Assembly (NCBI RefSeq): GCF_013389595.1
Contig: NZ_CP058306.1
Span: 2,542,001 to 2,606,000, forward strand
Source of the DNA: Flavobacterium sp. I3-2
GTDB taxonomy: Bacteria; Bacteroidota; Bacteroidia; Flavobacteriales; Flavobacteriaceae
DNA: 64,000 bases
Direction: 5' to 3'
Shown here: positions 40,891 through 50,090 of the stretch, piece by piece
Position numbering within the stretch: the stretch's first letter is position 1
Layout: each line of letters begins with the position of its first letter
Made by a program: the position numbers and the translations under genes
Notes under the pieces: generated by a model
What the model saw: only the letters and a program-made list of their open reading frames with translations
The model's database searches: none
What the model was told of the DNA's origin: nothing

Positions 40891-42048
40891 ATGATGAATC
40901 TGATAGAAATCGCTAAATTAAGTTTACAATCAAAATTGAAAGGACGTTATGTGACGAACGAACATATTTTGCCATTCTTAGAAAGTTTGCCCCAAACATT
41001 TAATTTGAAGATCGAAGGAAAATCAGTTCTCGATAAAAATATTTATTCGTTAAAAGTTGGAACAGGAGCAACCAAAATTTATATTTGGTCACAAATGCAT
41101 GGAAATGAAAGCACAACTACTAAAGCAATTATTGATTTTTTAGCATTTCTTAACTCAAATGCTGATGAAGCAATTCAAATTTTAGAGTATTTTACTTTAT
41201 ACATAATTCCTATTTTGAATCCAGATGGTGCTGAAAATTACACACGCGTTAACGCAAACCAAGTTGATTTAAATCGTGATTCTGTTGATTTAACTCAACC
41301 AGAAAGCAAAATTCTTAGAAAATGCTTCGATGAATTTGCCCCAGATTTTGCTTTCAATATGCATGATCAACGTACCTTATTTGCGGCAGGAAATCAAAAT
41401 AAACCTGCAACAATTTCATTTCTTGCGCCTTCATATAATAAGGAAACAGAAATTAATGAAGTTCGTACAATTGCAATGCAAATAATTTCTGAAATCTATA
41501 CAGAAGTTTCGAAATATATTCCAAATCAGATTGGTCGATTTGATGATGCGTTTAATTTAAATTGTATTGGAGATTGTTTTACAAGTCTTGGAGTTCCAAC
41601 AATTTTGTTTGAAGCTGGTCATTTTCAAAATGATTACACTCGAGAAGAAACAAGAAAAATTGTTTTTGTAGCTTTATTAAAAAGTATTTTTTCAATTAAA
41701 GACCAAACTTATTCAACTCAAGATATTAAAAATTATTTCAATTTACCTGAAAATCAAAAGTTGATTAATGATATTTTATTGAAAGACATAAATGTTAAAG
41801 AAGGCGAAATTGTTAAAAAAATGAATTTAGGAATTCAATATAAAGAAGTGTTGAAATCTAATGAAATTTCATTTATTCCTATTTTTGATAATGAATTGAT
41901 AGAAAATCATCAATTTGGTCATTTAGAAGTCGATGCGTCTGATTTTGAAATAACTAAAAATGTCGATATATGCGATTTATTGAACGAAATGAACCTTAAA
42001 AGGGCAGATAATGGAGTGTTTGATGTTAAGTATTTATTAAAATATTAA
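40891..42048 (+). CDS. M14 family zinc carboxypeptidase-like protein
   Basis: A 385-residue metallo-carboxypeptidase. The zinc pair H-x-x-E is His70-Glu73 in WSQMHGNEST, the substrate block NPDGAENYTRVNANQVDLNR follows near 111-130, the third zinc ligand is the His in FAFNMHDQRT, and the catalytic Glu is in TILFEAGHF. No signal peptide is visible, so it is probably cytosolic, unlike most secreted members; some cytosolic forms act on amide or aspartyl substrates (DUF2817/AstE-like). The C-terminal 110 residues are less conserved. An Lrp regulator gene follows 82 bp later. Confidence 0.88.
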   Translation: MMNLIEIAKLSLQSKLKGRYVTNEHILPFLESLPQTFNLKIEGKSVLDKNIYSLKVGTGATKIYIWSQMHGNESTTTKAIIDFLAFLNSNADEAIQILEYFTLYIIPILNPDGAENYTRVNANQVDLNRDSVDLTQPESKILRKCFDEFAPDFAFNMHDQRTLFAAGNQNKPATISFLAPSYNKETEINEVRTIAMQIISEIYTEVSKYIPNQIGRFDDAFNLNCIGDCFTSLGVPTILFEAGHFQNDYTREETRKIVFVALLKSIFSIKDQTYSTQDIKNYFNLPENQKLINDILLKDINVKEGEIVKKMNLGIQYKEVLKSNEISFIPIFDNELIENHQFGHLEVDASDFEITKNVDICDLLNEMNLKRADNGVFDVKYLLKY

Positions 42049-42088
42049 AAAAGATTGCTTTTTATTTAAATTATTTCAATAAAATTTT

Positions 42089-42096
42089 TACTTTTG
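42089..42096 (+). promoter_or_regulatory. -7 promoter box of the Lrp-type gene
   Basis: TACTTTTG (TAnnTTTG), 34 bases before the ATG at 42131. The region upstream is too AT-rich to place a TTG box. Confidence 0.5.
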
Positions 42097-42130
42097 CATT
42101 CAGAAATAAGAATAAAAAAACAAAAGTTTT

Positions 42131-42610
42131 ATGAGTAAGTTTCGTTTAGATGAGATAGATCACCAGATCTTAGATATGTTGATTGATAATACAAGAGTTC
42201 CTTTCACAGATATTGCGAAAAAATTATTGATATCAGCTGGAACAGTTCACGTTCGTGTGAAAAAAATGGAAGACGCAGGAATTATTCAAGGTTCTTCTTT
42301 GACTTTAGATTATGAAAAATTAGGTTATTCTTTCATTGCTTATGTTGGAATTTTCTTACATAATACTTCACAAACTAAATTCGTTTTAGAGAGAATTAAC
42401 GATATTCCTTTCGTTACAGTTGCTCACGTAACAACAGGTAAATTTAATATTTTCTGTAAAATTAGAGCTAAAAATACACGTCATGCAAAAGAAGTTATTT
42501 TCATGATCGATGATATTGATGGTGTTTATAGAACAGAATCTATGATTTCATTAGAAGAAAGTATCAATGATAAAAAACGTTTAATGCATACTATTTTTAA
42601 AGATATGTAA
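42131..42610 (+). CDS. Lrp/AsnC family transcriptional regulator
   Basis: This 159-residue DNA-binding protein has the Lrp helix-turn-helix at the start (RLDEIDHQILDMLIDNTRVP then TDIAKKLLISAGTVHVRVKKMEDAGII) and an RAM-type ligand domain (SFIAYVGIFLHNTSQTKFV ... VTTGKFNIFCKIRAKN). Members respond to amino acids. The gene has a -7 box of its own and ends at a terminator. The targets are not known. The codon use is like that of the highly expressed genes nearby, for example gyrA. Confidence 0.92.
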   Translation: MSKFRLDEIDHQILDMLIDNTRVPFTDIAKKLLISAGTVHVRVKKMEDAGIIQGSSLTLDYEKLGYSFIAYVGIFLHNTSQTKFVLERINDIPFVTVAHVTTGKFNIFCKIRAKNTRHAKEVIFMIDDIDGVYRTESMISLEESINDKKRLMHTIFKDM

Positions 42611-42650
42611 TAGATGTTTTCATAAAAATAATGAAACCTTTATAAAAGAT

Positions 42651-42684
42651 GCTCCACTAGTATTGTACTTTTGGAGCTTTTTTT
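42651..42684 (+). terminator. Terminator after the Lrp-type gene
   Basis: GCTCCA / TGGAGC stem with a 16-base loop and a seven-T run, 41 bp after the stop codon. A short stem, so moderate confidence. Confidence 0.6.
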
Positions 42685-42765
42685 ATGAATTAAAATTTAT
42701 TCATTTTTATTAAGAAAACAATTGTATTAATTTAGTTTTCATAAAATAAATTGAAATGAGAGAAT

Positions 42766-42805
42766 AAAAAAATGAGTTCAAAAATCATATCGAACTCATT
42801 TTTTT
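42766..42805 (-). terminator. Terminator of the DUF2490-ctaA unit
   Basis: AAAAAAATGAGTTC / GAACTCATTTTTTT hairpin with a 12-base loop, 44 bp beyond the stop codon at 42849. Confidence 0.8.
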
Positions 42806-42848
42806 ATTCATTTCTAAATTAATATTTAAATTAATTTTCAGAAAATTT

Positions 42849-43514
42849 TTATTTCCATTTTATCTGATGATGTAATGATAACATGATTTGTTGGTCAGAT
42901 TTGTTTTCTAACATTTGATTCATCCAACCGGCCTGAATGGCTATTTTTTTATTCAGTTTTACTCCAGCTCCAATAAACAAACGATTTCTGTCAAATAAAC
43001 CAGAAGTTTCTGTTTTTTCTCCGTTTATAAAAATTTCATTATAAGCAGTCGCAAAGAAATTTTTACCACAATCTGTATTGTAAATCGGAATATCTAATCC
43101 TAATTGATAACGAAAACGAGTTTTAAAATCAGTATTTTCAATAAAACGTTGTTCATATCTAAAACGATGCTTTAAATTTATTTTAGCTACACTTTGTTGT
43201 AATAAAGCTTCTTGATAAATTCTGTTTTCTCGAACGGGTAAATCAGGAGTAAATTCTTTTTCTGTTTGAATAAAGCCATAACCAGCTCCAAAAGTAACTT
43301 CGTTTTTAAAATTATATTGTAATGCACCTCGAACTAACAATTGATTTAAATCGGTGCCTATATTGTGATTTCGGTCTTGAATTTCATAATGTACTTTAAA
43401 CGGTGTTTCTTTTATAGCAACATTTCCAAAATACATTAACCATAAACCGTTATTATTGTTAGCAAAACCAAAATTTTGACAAAGTAATACTAAAGGGATT
43501 AGAATTTTTTTCAT
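42849..43514 (-). CDS. DUF2490 family outer-membrane beta-barrel protein
   Basis: A 221-residue exported protein with signal peptide (LLCQNFGFA, residues 10-18) and a run of amphipathic strands: FKVHYEIQDRNHNIG, LLVRGALQYNFKNEVTFGAG, HRFRYEQRFIE, TRFRYQLGLDIPIY, AIQAGWMNQML. It ends in a C-terminal strand LSLHHQIKWK. This is the DUF2490 pattern of Bacteroidota and Proteobacteria; its role is unknown. Its start directly abuts the end of ctaA. Confidence 0.85.
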   Translation of the reverse strand: MKKILIPLVLLCQNFGFANNNNGLWLMYFGNVAIKETPFKVHYEIQDRNHNIGTDLNQLLVRGALQYNFKNEVTFGAGYGFIQTEKEFTPDLPVRENRIYQEALLQQSVAKINLKHRFRYEQRFIENTDFKTRFRYQLGLDIPIYNTDCGKNFFATAYNEIFINGEKTETSGLFDRNRLFIGAGVKLNKKIAIQAGWMNQMLENKSDQQIMLSLHHQIKWK

Positions 43515-44540
43515 TTAGGTAATCTGATGTTTTTTATTACTATCTAAAATTAGTGAGAATTGAATTCCATATAAAACAGCTGCTAAAACCAAATGTGCTG
43601 CTTGTGAACCAAATGGAAATCCGAAATAATTCATCGCAATTCCTGTACCAATTTCAAGCAATAACAATAACATCACCCAATTTAAATTTGTAAATCCTAG
43701 ATTCAATCTTCTGTTTCTTAAATACAAATATATATTTACTAGAAGAACGATGATTGAGAATGTTCTGTGAATATAAAATGTTACATCCGGATTTTGTAAC
43801 CATAACAATTCATTACCTATTCCTGCTTTTACTTGATGGTCAACAAATTCACGAACTTGTGTTCCTAATCCAACTTGAATCAAAGTTAAAATCATCGAAA
43901 TCCATAAAAAGAATTTAAATGTAGCGTTGTATTTTTTATAATTATGATTTTCTTTAGCTAGATGAATCACATAAATTAATGCGGCAACATTTAATAAAGC
44001 TGCAATCATGTGGGTTGTAATTTTAATCGGGCTCAAAACTGAATAAACAACCGTTGCACCTAACCAAGCATTAAAACCTAATAAAAAAACAACAATCCAA
44101 GACCAAGCAACTACAGATTTTTTGGTTTTCCAAAATCTAAAAGACATAATTGCAAGTATAAAACAAGCAACTCCAGCTAAAGCGCCACATAATCTGTTTA
44201 TATATTCCACCCAAGTATGCATTGGATTAAATTCGGCATAATCGTGTTTTGTATATTCTGCCCAATTTTCAGGATGATACATTTCATCAGACTTAAAAGT
44301 TTCTTTAGCAACAAAAAGCTTTTCATCTTTGATGATAACTTGACCTTTTTTGTATTCATGGTAAGTTTCCCAAGTTAATTCTTGAACATCTGTTGGTGGA
44401 ATGTAATATCCAAAACATTTAGGCCAATCTGGGCAACCCATTCCAGAACCTGTCATTCGTACAGTAGCTCCGGCAATAATTACTAAATAAACTAAAACTA
44501 ATGAGGTTTTAGCCATTTTAAGAAATGCTGTGTTTTTCAT
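43515..44540 (-). CDS. ctaA: Haem A synthase (COX15/CtaA)
   Basis: CtaA oxidises the C8 methyl of haem O to a formyl group, giving haem A for aa3-type cytochrome oxidase. The 341 residues have eight transmembrane helices and the family landmarks VIIAGATVRMTGSGMGCPDW near residue 20, an EYINRLCGALAGVAC block with the first His-bearing loop before it, THMIAALLNVAALIYV, LGTQVREFVD, YIHRTFSIIVLLVNIYLY and SQAAHLVLAAVLYG. A periplasmic insert (about 45-105, QELTWETYHEYKKGQVIIKD) is as in other Bacteroidota. It lies next to a CCA-adding enzyme gene by 3 bp. Confidence 0.95.
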   Translation of the reverse strand: MKNTAFLKMAKTSLVLVYLVIIAGATVRMTGSGMGCPDWPKCFGYYIPPTDVQELTWETYHEYKKGQVIIKDEKLFVAKETFKSDEMYHPENWAEYTKHDYAEFNPMHTWVEYINRLCGALAGVACFILAIMSFRFWKTKKSVVAWSWIVVFLLGFNAWLGATVVYSVLSPIKITTHMIAALLNVAALIYVIHLAKENHNYKKYNATFKFFLWISMILTLIQVGLGTQVREFVDHQVKAGIGNELLWLQNPDVTFYIHRTFSIIVLLVNIYLYLRNRRLNLGFTNLNWVMLLLLLEIGTGIAMNYFGFPFGSQAAHLVLAAVLYGIQFSLILDSNKKHQIT

Positions 44541-44543
44541 AGT

Positions 44544-45983
44544 TTACATTTTTGGATTTACTACTTGCAATTCCATTTTAGATGCTTTTTTCATCATGAA
44601 ATCGTAGGCAGCTTCATATTCATTCGGAATTTCTCCTTCTAGAATAGCTTCTTTTATTGCTTCTTTTAACTGACCAATTTCGCGAGACGGTGGTAAATTA
44701 AATATTTCCATAATTTCTTCTCCTGTAATTGGTGGTTGAAAATTACGTACATGGTCACGTTCTTCAACTTCAACAATTTTCTTTCTTACGATACTAAAAT
44801 TGTTGTGATATTTTTTAAATTTCTTTGGATTTTTCGTTGTGATATCTGCTTCACACAAAGTCATCAAATTTTCAACATCTTCGCCAGCATCAAAAACCAA
44901 ACGACGAACAGCCGAATCGGTAACTGCATCTTCTGATAAAACTATCGGACGAGAGCTCATAATCACCATTTTCTGTACAAATCGCATTTTATGGTTTAAT
45001 GGCATGTGTAATCTTTGAAAGATTTTCTTTACCATTTTACCACCTAAGAATTCATGACCATGAAAGGTCCAACCTTGTTTTTTGTTGTATCTTTTAGTTG
45101 GAGCTTTTCCGATATCGTGTAATAAAGCCGACCAACGCAACCAAACGTCATCGGTATTTTTACAAATATTATCTACAACTTCTAAAGTATGATAAAAGTT
45201 GTTTTTATGAGTTTGACCTTCAATTTCTTCAACGCTGTTCAACGCTGTTAATTCTGGTAAAATACGTTCTAATAAATGGGTTTTATATAAAAGTAAAAAA
45301 CCTTTTGAAGGCGTTTCGCACATCAAGATTTTGTTTAATTCTTCTACAATTCGTTCGCCAGATATGATGTCAATTCTTTCTGCATTTTCCGTAATAGATT
45401 TTAACGATGTTTCATCAATCATAAAATCCAATTGATTAGCAAAACGAATGGCGCGCATCATACGTAAAGGGTCGTCAGAATAGGTAATATCTGGGTCTAA
45501 AGGCGTTACAATACGTTTATCTTTTAAATCTTGAATTCCGTTAAATGGGTCAACCAAATCACCGTAAGTTTCTTTATTTAAAGAAAAAGCTAAAGCATTT
45601 ATCGTAAAATCTCTTCTGTTTTGGTCGTCTTCTAAAGTACCATCTTCCACCATCGGATTTCTACTATCTGCTTGATAAGATTCTTTTCTTGCGCCAACAA
45701 ATTCAATATCAATATCTTCAAAACGAAGCATGGCTGTTCCGTAATTTTTAAAAACCTGAACTTTTGGATTATTCGGAAGTAATTCAGAAACCTTCAAAGC
45801 CAATTCAATACCGCTACCAACAGCAACAACATCAATGTCTTTTTTGGAGTTTCGTTCTAATATGTAATCTCTCACAAAACCTCCAATCACATAACTTTGA
45901 ACGTTTAAAAGTTCAGCAGCCTTTGAAATGATTTCAAAAATGGGATTTTGTAAAGCTTCTTTGTAATTATTTGATTCAATCAT
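44544..45983 (-). CDS. CCA tRNA nucleotidyltransferase (HD-domain form)
   Basis: This enzyme adds or repairs the 3'-CCA of tRNAs; none of the tRNA genes here encodes a full CCA end. The 479-residue protein shows the class II nucleotidyltransferase signature [11 protein letters not shown] and KDIDVVAVG (31-56), the [11 protein letters not shown] and [15 protein letters not shown] blocks, and an HD domain ([24 protein letters not shown]) that gives phosphohydrolase activity. Length and order fit the family. It is in a minus-strand run with the threonylcarbamoyl-AMP synthase gene upstream (18 bp) and ctaA downstream. Confidence 0.93.
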   Translation of the reverse strand: MIESNNYKEALQNPIFEIISKAAELLNVQSYVIGGFVRDYILERNSKKDIDVVAVGSGIELALKVSELLPNNPKVQVFKNYGTAMLRFEDIDIEFVGARKESYQADSRNPMVEDGTLEDDQNRRDFTINALAFSLNKETYGDLVDPFNGIQDLKDKRIVTPLDPDITYSDDPLRMMRAIRFANQLDFMIDETSLKSITENAERIDIISGERIVEELNKILMCETPSKGFLLLYKTHLLERILPELTALNSVEEIEGQTHKNNFYHTLEVVDNICKNTDDVWLRWSALLHDIGKAPTKRYNKKQGWTFHGHEFLGGKMVKKIFQRLHMPLNHKMRFVQKMVIMSSRPIVLSEDAVTDSAVRRLVFDAGEDVENLMTLCEADITTKNPKKFKKYHNNFSIVRKKIVEVEERDHVRNFQPPITGEEIMEIFNLPPSREIGQLKEAIKEAILEGEIPNEYEAAYDFMMKKASKMELQVVNPKM

Positions 45984-46001
45984 TATATTTCTTTTCGGAA
46001 A

Positions 46002-46571
46002 TTATTTTCTTAAGATAGTAACTTTACTATCATTCGTTAATTTGATTACAGTTGATGATTTGGTACGTTTAACGTCTTTATCTAAACCAACAATATAATC
46101 AACTCCATTTTTAATCTCGTCGCTAATTTCAGCGAAAGTTGTCGCAGTTGGAACGCCACTTATGTTAGCAGAAGTAGAAACCAATGGTTTTTTCATGCGT
46201 TCTATCAATCGGAAACAAAACGGTGTATTTACAATTCTAATTCCTAACGAATTATCAGGTGCAATAATATTTTTTGCCACATTTTTCGGATTGTCTAAAA
46301 CTAAAGTAGTTGGTTTTTCTGCGCAATCTAAAATATCAAAAGCAACTTCGGGTATTTGACTAAAAACATTGTAAAGTAATCGGTCGTTATGAACCAATAC
46401 AATCATACTTTTAGATTCTTCTCGTTTTTTTAAATCGTATATTTTTTTAACTGCAGCTTCATTTGTAGCATCGCAACCAATTCCCCAAACAGTATCAGTA
46501 GGATACAAGATAATCCCACCATTTTTTATCACTTCAAAAGCTTCAAAAACTTCTTTATTTAAATCTTCCAT
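46002..46571 (-). CDS. tsaC: L-threonylcarbamoyladenylate synthase (TsaC/YrdC type)
   Basis: It makes threonylcarbamoyl-AMP from threonine, bicarbonate and ATP, for the t6A37 modification of tRNAs that read ANN codons. The 189 residues match the short YrdC/TsaC form (Sua5 adds a domain): YPTDTVWGIGCDA (23-35), KKREESKSM (48-56, with the K-R..S-K nucleotide site) and LVSTSANISG near 130-140. A -7-like box TATTTTTG at 46601-46608 lies 30 bp upstream. It leads a run that includes the CCA enzyme. Confidence 0.93.
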   Translation of the reverse strand: MEDLNKEVFEAFEVIKNGGIILYPTDTVWGIGCDATNEAAVKKIYDLKKREESKSMIVLVHNDRLLYNVFSQIPEVAFDILDCAEKPTTLVLDNPKNVAKNIIAPDNSLGIRIVNTPFCFRLIERMKKPLVSTSANISGVPTATTFAEISDEIKNGVDYIVGLDKDVKRTKSSTVIKLTNDSKVTILRK

Positions 46572-46760
46572 ACAGAAATATTCGCTTTTTTATTAATTTA
46601 CAAAAATACTACTTTTTAGTTAAACGGTCGAGTTTTTAGATTGTGAAAGTCTATGATTCTCAAGATTAAATTTATTGTTCTAGATTAACTTTATTCCGTC
46701 AGATTTTTAGTACTTTTATTTTTATAGATTCTAAAAACTTATTTTTTATAATTGTTTGAT

Positions 46761-47189
46761 ATGGATGATGTTACAAAGAAAAAAATATTAGAAAGTTGTG
46801 CGCAATATTCTAAAAATACCTTAATGGAAACTTTGTCGATTGAATATATTGATGTTGGTGAAGGTTTTTTAAAAGCAAAAATGCCTGTGAATTCAAAAGT
46901 TCATCAACCGATGGGTTTGCTTCACGGTGGTGCTAGTGTTGCTTTGGCAGAAAGTGTTGGAAGTGCAGCTTCAATGTTATTTGCTAATCCTGAGACTGAA
47001 GAAATTCGCGGAATTGAAATTTCGGCAAATCATTTAAAAAGTAAACGTGAAGGCGAAGTTTTTGCAACGGCTAAAATTGTTCATAAAGGAAAAACCTTGC
47101 ATTTGTGGGAAATTAGAATTGAAGACGAAGAAGGAAATTTAATTTCGTTATGTAAATTAACAAATATTGTAATGCCAAAAAATAAATAG
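46761..47189 (+). CDS. Hotdog-fold thioesterase (PaaI/MenI-like)
   Basis: This 142-residue soluble acyl-CoA thioesterase has a hotdog helix with HGGASVALAESVGSAAS (His55, Glu64 as catalytic residue) and the preceding VHQPMGLLHGG loop, which resembles MenI/YbgC-like 1,4-dihydroxy-2-naphthoyl-CoA thioesterases. Its downstream gene, 1 bp away, encodes an isochorismate synthase, supporting a role in menaquinone synthesis. The frame extends to a TTG at 46752; the ATG at 46761 (MDDVTKKK) is chosen. Confidence 0.88.
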   Translation: MDDVTKKKILESCAQYSKNTLMETLSIEYIDVGEGFLKAKMPVNSKVHQPMGLLHGGASVALAESVGSAASMLFANPETEEIRGIEISANHLKSKREGEVFATAKIVHKGKTLHLWEIRIEDEEGNLISLCKLTNIVMPKNK

Positions 47190-47190
47190 T

Positions 47191-48258
47191 ATGGAATTAT
47201 TTTTTGAAAGTATTCAAAATCAATTCGATAAAAAACTTCCTTTTGTAGTTTATAATAAACCAAATTCGAAAAAAAATATTGCTTTTTTAAGTTTTGATGA
47301 TGCTTTGGTTATTAATCAAAAATTAGATAAAAATGGTTTTGTTTTTGCTCCGTTTGATGGAAATGATTTTGTTTTTTTTGATGAAGTTAAATCTGAAATT
47401 ATCAAGTTTGAAGGAATTGATTTTAATGAAAAATTAAATCATTATAATGATGATTTACCGACTTTAGAAACCAAAGAATTTCATGTGAATTTAGTTGAGG
47501 ATGGAGTAGAAGCTATCCAGAAAAATAAATTTTTAAAAGTTGTTCTTTCACGTAAAGAATCTGTTTTAGCGAATCAAAGCCATTTTATAACGTATTATAA
47601 AAAGTTGGTTCAAACTTACAAATCGGCTTTTTGTTATTGTTTTTACCATCCAAAAGTAGGGATGTGGTTAGGTGCAACTCCCGAACAATTGGTTAAGATT
47701 GAAAGAGATGTTGTTTCAACTGTTGCTTTAGCTGGTACTCAATTGTATATTGAAAATCAAGAGGTTGTTTTTTGGGGTGATAAAGAAAAAGAAGAGCAAT
47801 TGTTTGTTACTCAATTTATCGAACAAAGTTTAAGTCCGTTTGTTGAGAAGATTTCTAAATCTGAACCTTTTACGGCGCAAGCAGGAAATTTATTGCATAT
47901 CAAAACGGATATTTCTGCTAAAATCAAGTCTGACGTTTCACTTTCTGATATAGTTTTAGCTTTGCATCCGACTCCAGCTTTATGTGGTTTACCTAAACAA
48001 GAAGCGAAACAATTTATCATTCAAAACGAAGGTTACAATCGCGATTATTATTCGGGATTTTTAGGTGAAATAAATAAAGATTTTGAAACAAATGAGAGTT
48101 TAAAATCAGATATTTTTGTCAACCTTCGTTGTATGGAATTAGAAAAAAATCAAGCAAATTTATTTATAGGTGGTGGAATTACAAAAGATAGTGATCCGGA
48201 AAGTGAATTTTTAGAAACCATAAATAAATCGCAAACAATAAAGAAAATCATAAAATAA
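47191..48258 (+). CDS. menF: Isochorismate synthase (chorismate-binding enzyme)
   Basis: This 355-residue enzyme converts chorismate to isochorismate for menaquinone or a siderophore. Chorismate-binding motifs: KVVLSRKESVL, GMWLGATPEQLVKIERDVVS, TVALAGTQ (Lys/Thr pocket), LHPTPALCGLPKQEAKQF and DYYSGFLGEI, then LFIGGGITKDSDPESEFLET. The start is an ATG 1 bp after the thioesterase stop. No other men or siderophore gene is visible in this window, so the product's fate is inferred: the neighbour thioesterase favours menaquinone. The EntC/DhbC alternative is not excluded. Confidence 0.9.
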   Translation: MELFFESIQNQFDKKLPFVVYNKPNSKKNIAFLSFDDALVINQKLDKNGFVFAPFDGNDFVFFDEVKSEIIKFEGIDFNEKLNHYNDDLPTLETKEFHVNLVEDGVEAIQKNKFLKVVLSRKESVLANQSHFITYYKKLVQTYKSAFCYCFYHPKVGMWLGATPEQLVKIERDVVSTVALAGTQLYIENQEVVFWGDKEKEEQLFVTQFIEQSLSPFVEKISKSEPFTAQAGNLLHIKTDISAKIKSDVSLSDIVLALHPTPALCGLPKQEAKQFIIQNEGYNRDYYSGFLGEINKDFETNESLKSDIFVNLRCMELEKNQANLFIGGGITKDSDPESEFLETINKSQTIKKIIK

Positions 48259-48974
48259 TGAAATTAGATATATTAGCTTTTGGCGCACATCCAGACGATG
48301 TAGAATTAGGTTGTGGAGCTACGATTGCCAAAGAAATAAGTTTAGGTAAAAAGGTTGGGATTGTTGATTTAACTCGTGGCGAACTAGGAACGCGCGGTTC
48401 TGCTGAAATTCGTGATAACGAAGCTGCTGCTGCTGCTGAAATATTAGGTGTTCAAATTCGAGAAAATTTACGTTTTAGAGATGGTTTCTTTGTAAATGAT
48501 GAAGCGCATCAACTAGAAATTATAAAAATGCTTCGTAAATATAAACCTAACGTCGTTTTATGTAATGCTATTGAAGACCGTCACATCGACCACGAAAAAG
48601 GTAGTAAATTAGTTTCAGATGCTTGTTTTCTTTCGGGTTTAAGGCGAATTGAAACCGAGTTGAATGGTGAAGCTCAAGAAGCTTGGCGTCCAAAAGTGGT
48701 TTATCATTACATTCAATGGCAAAACATAGAACCTGATTTTGTGGTTGATGTATCAGATTTTATGGAAATTAAAGAAAAAGCTGTAATGGCTTATAGTTCG
48801 CAATTTTACGACCCAAATTCAAAAGAACCGATTTCGCCAATTGCTACTAAAAATTTCACTGATAGTATTAATTATCGCGCACGTGACCTTGGACGTTTGG
48901 TTTTTGTAGATTATGCTGAAGGATTTACTACAGAAAGATATTTGGCAGTCAATAGCTTAGATAATTTACTGTAA
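48258..48974 (+). CDS. bshB1: Bacillithiol biosynthesis deacetylase BshB1
   Basis: BshB1 removes the acetyl group from N-acetylglucosaminyl-malate to form glucosaminyl-malate, the second step of bacillithiol synthesis. The 238 residues show the zinc motif AHPDDVELG (His11, Asp14), TRGELGTRGSAEIRDNEA and EDRHIDHEKGSKLV with the third zinc ligand His112. It has the length and end of BshB1 rather than of mycothiol deacetylases. Its ATG overlaps the stop of the isochorismate synthase gene (TAATG), so it is the third gene of that operon. No bshA or bshC gene is seen here. Confidence 0.95.
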   Translation: MKLDILAFGAHPDDVELGCGATIAKEISLGKKVGIVDLTRGELGTRGSAEIRDNEAAAAAEILGVQIRENLRFRDGFFVNDEAHQLEIIKMLRKYKPNVVLCNAIEDRHIDHEKGSKLVSDACFLSGLRRIETELNGEAQEAWRPKVVYHYIQWQNIEPDFVVDVSDFMEIKEKAVMAYSSQFYDPNSKEPISPIATKNFTDSINYRARDLGRLVFVDYAEGFTTERYLAVNSLDNLL

Positions 48975-48990
48975 AAATCAGTAAAAAAAG

Positions 48991-49021
48991 TTTGCGAGGT
49001 GCTGTTTTCTTGTTATATTTG
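48991..49021 (+). promoter_or_regulatory. Promoter of the tRNA-His array
   Basis: TTTG (48991-48994), 19-bp spacer, TATATTTG (49014-49021). It precedes only the first tRNA; the spacers between tRNAs lack this box, so all four are probably on one transcript. Confidence 0.8.
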
Positions 49022-49039
49022 CACTCGTTAAACAAACAC

Positions 49040-49114
<75 letters not shown>

Positions 49115-49155
49115 CAAAAAGCTCAGAGTTGGCTTTTAAAATAAAACTCCCAAAC

Positions 49156-49230
<75 letters not shown>

Positions 49231-49271
49231 CAAAAAGTTCAGTGTTGACTTTCAAAATAAAACTCTCAAAC

Positions 49272-49346
<75 letters not shown>

Positions 49347-49388
49347 CAAAAAAGTTCAGAGTTGACTTTTAAAATAAAACTCCCAAAC

Positions 49389-49463
<75 letters not shown>

Positions 49464-49465
49464 CT

Positions 49466-49492
49466 AAAGCGGTTCCTGCGAATCGCTTTTTT
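49466..49492 (+). terminator. Terminator of the tRNA-His array
   Basis: AAAGCGGTTC / GAATCGCTTT stem (one G-U pair) with loop CTGC, followed by a T run. Confidence 0.85.
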
Positions 49493-49520
49493 TGTGTTTA
49501 TATATTTTTGAGTTTTGATT

Positions 49521-49940
49521 ATGGATGTTAGGAATGGAAATCGAATTGTAGAAAGAGAAGAAGTTATTTATGATTTTGATATTTGTGAAGAATTGCAATT
49601 TGAACTTTTTGAATTAACTCAAGAAGAAAGTCAAGTAATTGTTCATTTTAAAATTCATTCTACAGAAGATGATGATGCGGCTCGTATTTGGAAAACTACT
49701 TTTTTGATAGATGCGGCTACTGGAGTTCGCTATCCGATGGTTCATGTTGAAGGAATTTCAATTGCACCAGATTGGACTGTAATTCCTAAAAATAAACCGT
49801 TGAATTTTACATTGTTTTTTAAAGGTTTGCCTAAAAAATGTATCGTTTTTCATTTGGTTGAAATGATACCTGAGCCGGGAGGTTTTGAATTTTCGAACAT
49901 AAAACGAAATTCATCCGATATTTATTCGGTTGAAATGTAA
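49521..49940 (+). CDS. Hypothetical cytoplasmic protein (139 aa)
   Basis: A soluble, acidic, beta-rich protein with no signal peptide. The phrase EESQVIVHFKIHSTEDDDAA, then WKTTFLIDAATGVRYPM and PLNFTLFFKGLPKKCIVFHL suggest an Ig-like beta sandwich. I do not recognise the family. The frame extends to a TTG at 49515; the ATG at 49521 is the start. It follows the tRNA-His terminator by 28 bp and has its own terminator at 49946-49981. Confidence 0.6.
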   Translation: MDVRNGNRIVEREEVIYDFDICEELQFELFELTQEESQVIVHFKIHSTEDDDAARIWKTTFLIDAATGVRYPMVHVEGISIAPDWTVIPKNKPLNFTLFFKGLPKKCIVFHLVEMIPEPGGFEFSNIKRNSSDIYSVEM

Positions 49941-49945
49941 TCAGG

Positions 49946-49981
49946 GAAGAATCTTAAAATATTATTTAAGGTTCTTTTTTT
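49946..49981 (+). terminator. Terminator after the 139-aa gene
   Basis: GAATCTTAAA / TTTAAGGTTC stem with one G-U pair, 6-base loop and a T run, 6 bp after the stop codon. Confidence 0.7.
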
Positions 49982-50090
49982 GTTTTTTAAACATTTTACT
50001 GTTAATAACAATTGAGTTTCAGATTGTATTTTAGCTTAATTTTACGTATATTAGCCGTTAATTATTGATAAAAATAAACATAGATAAATT

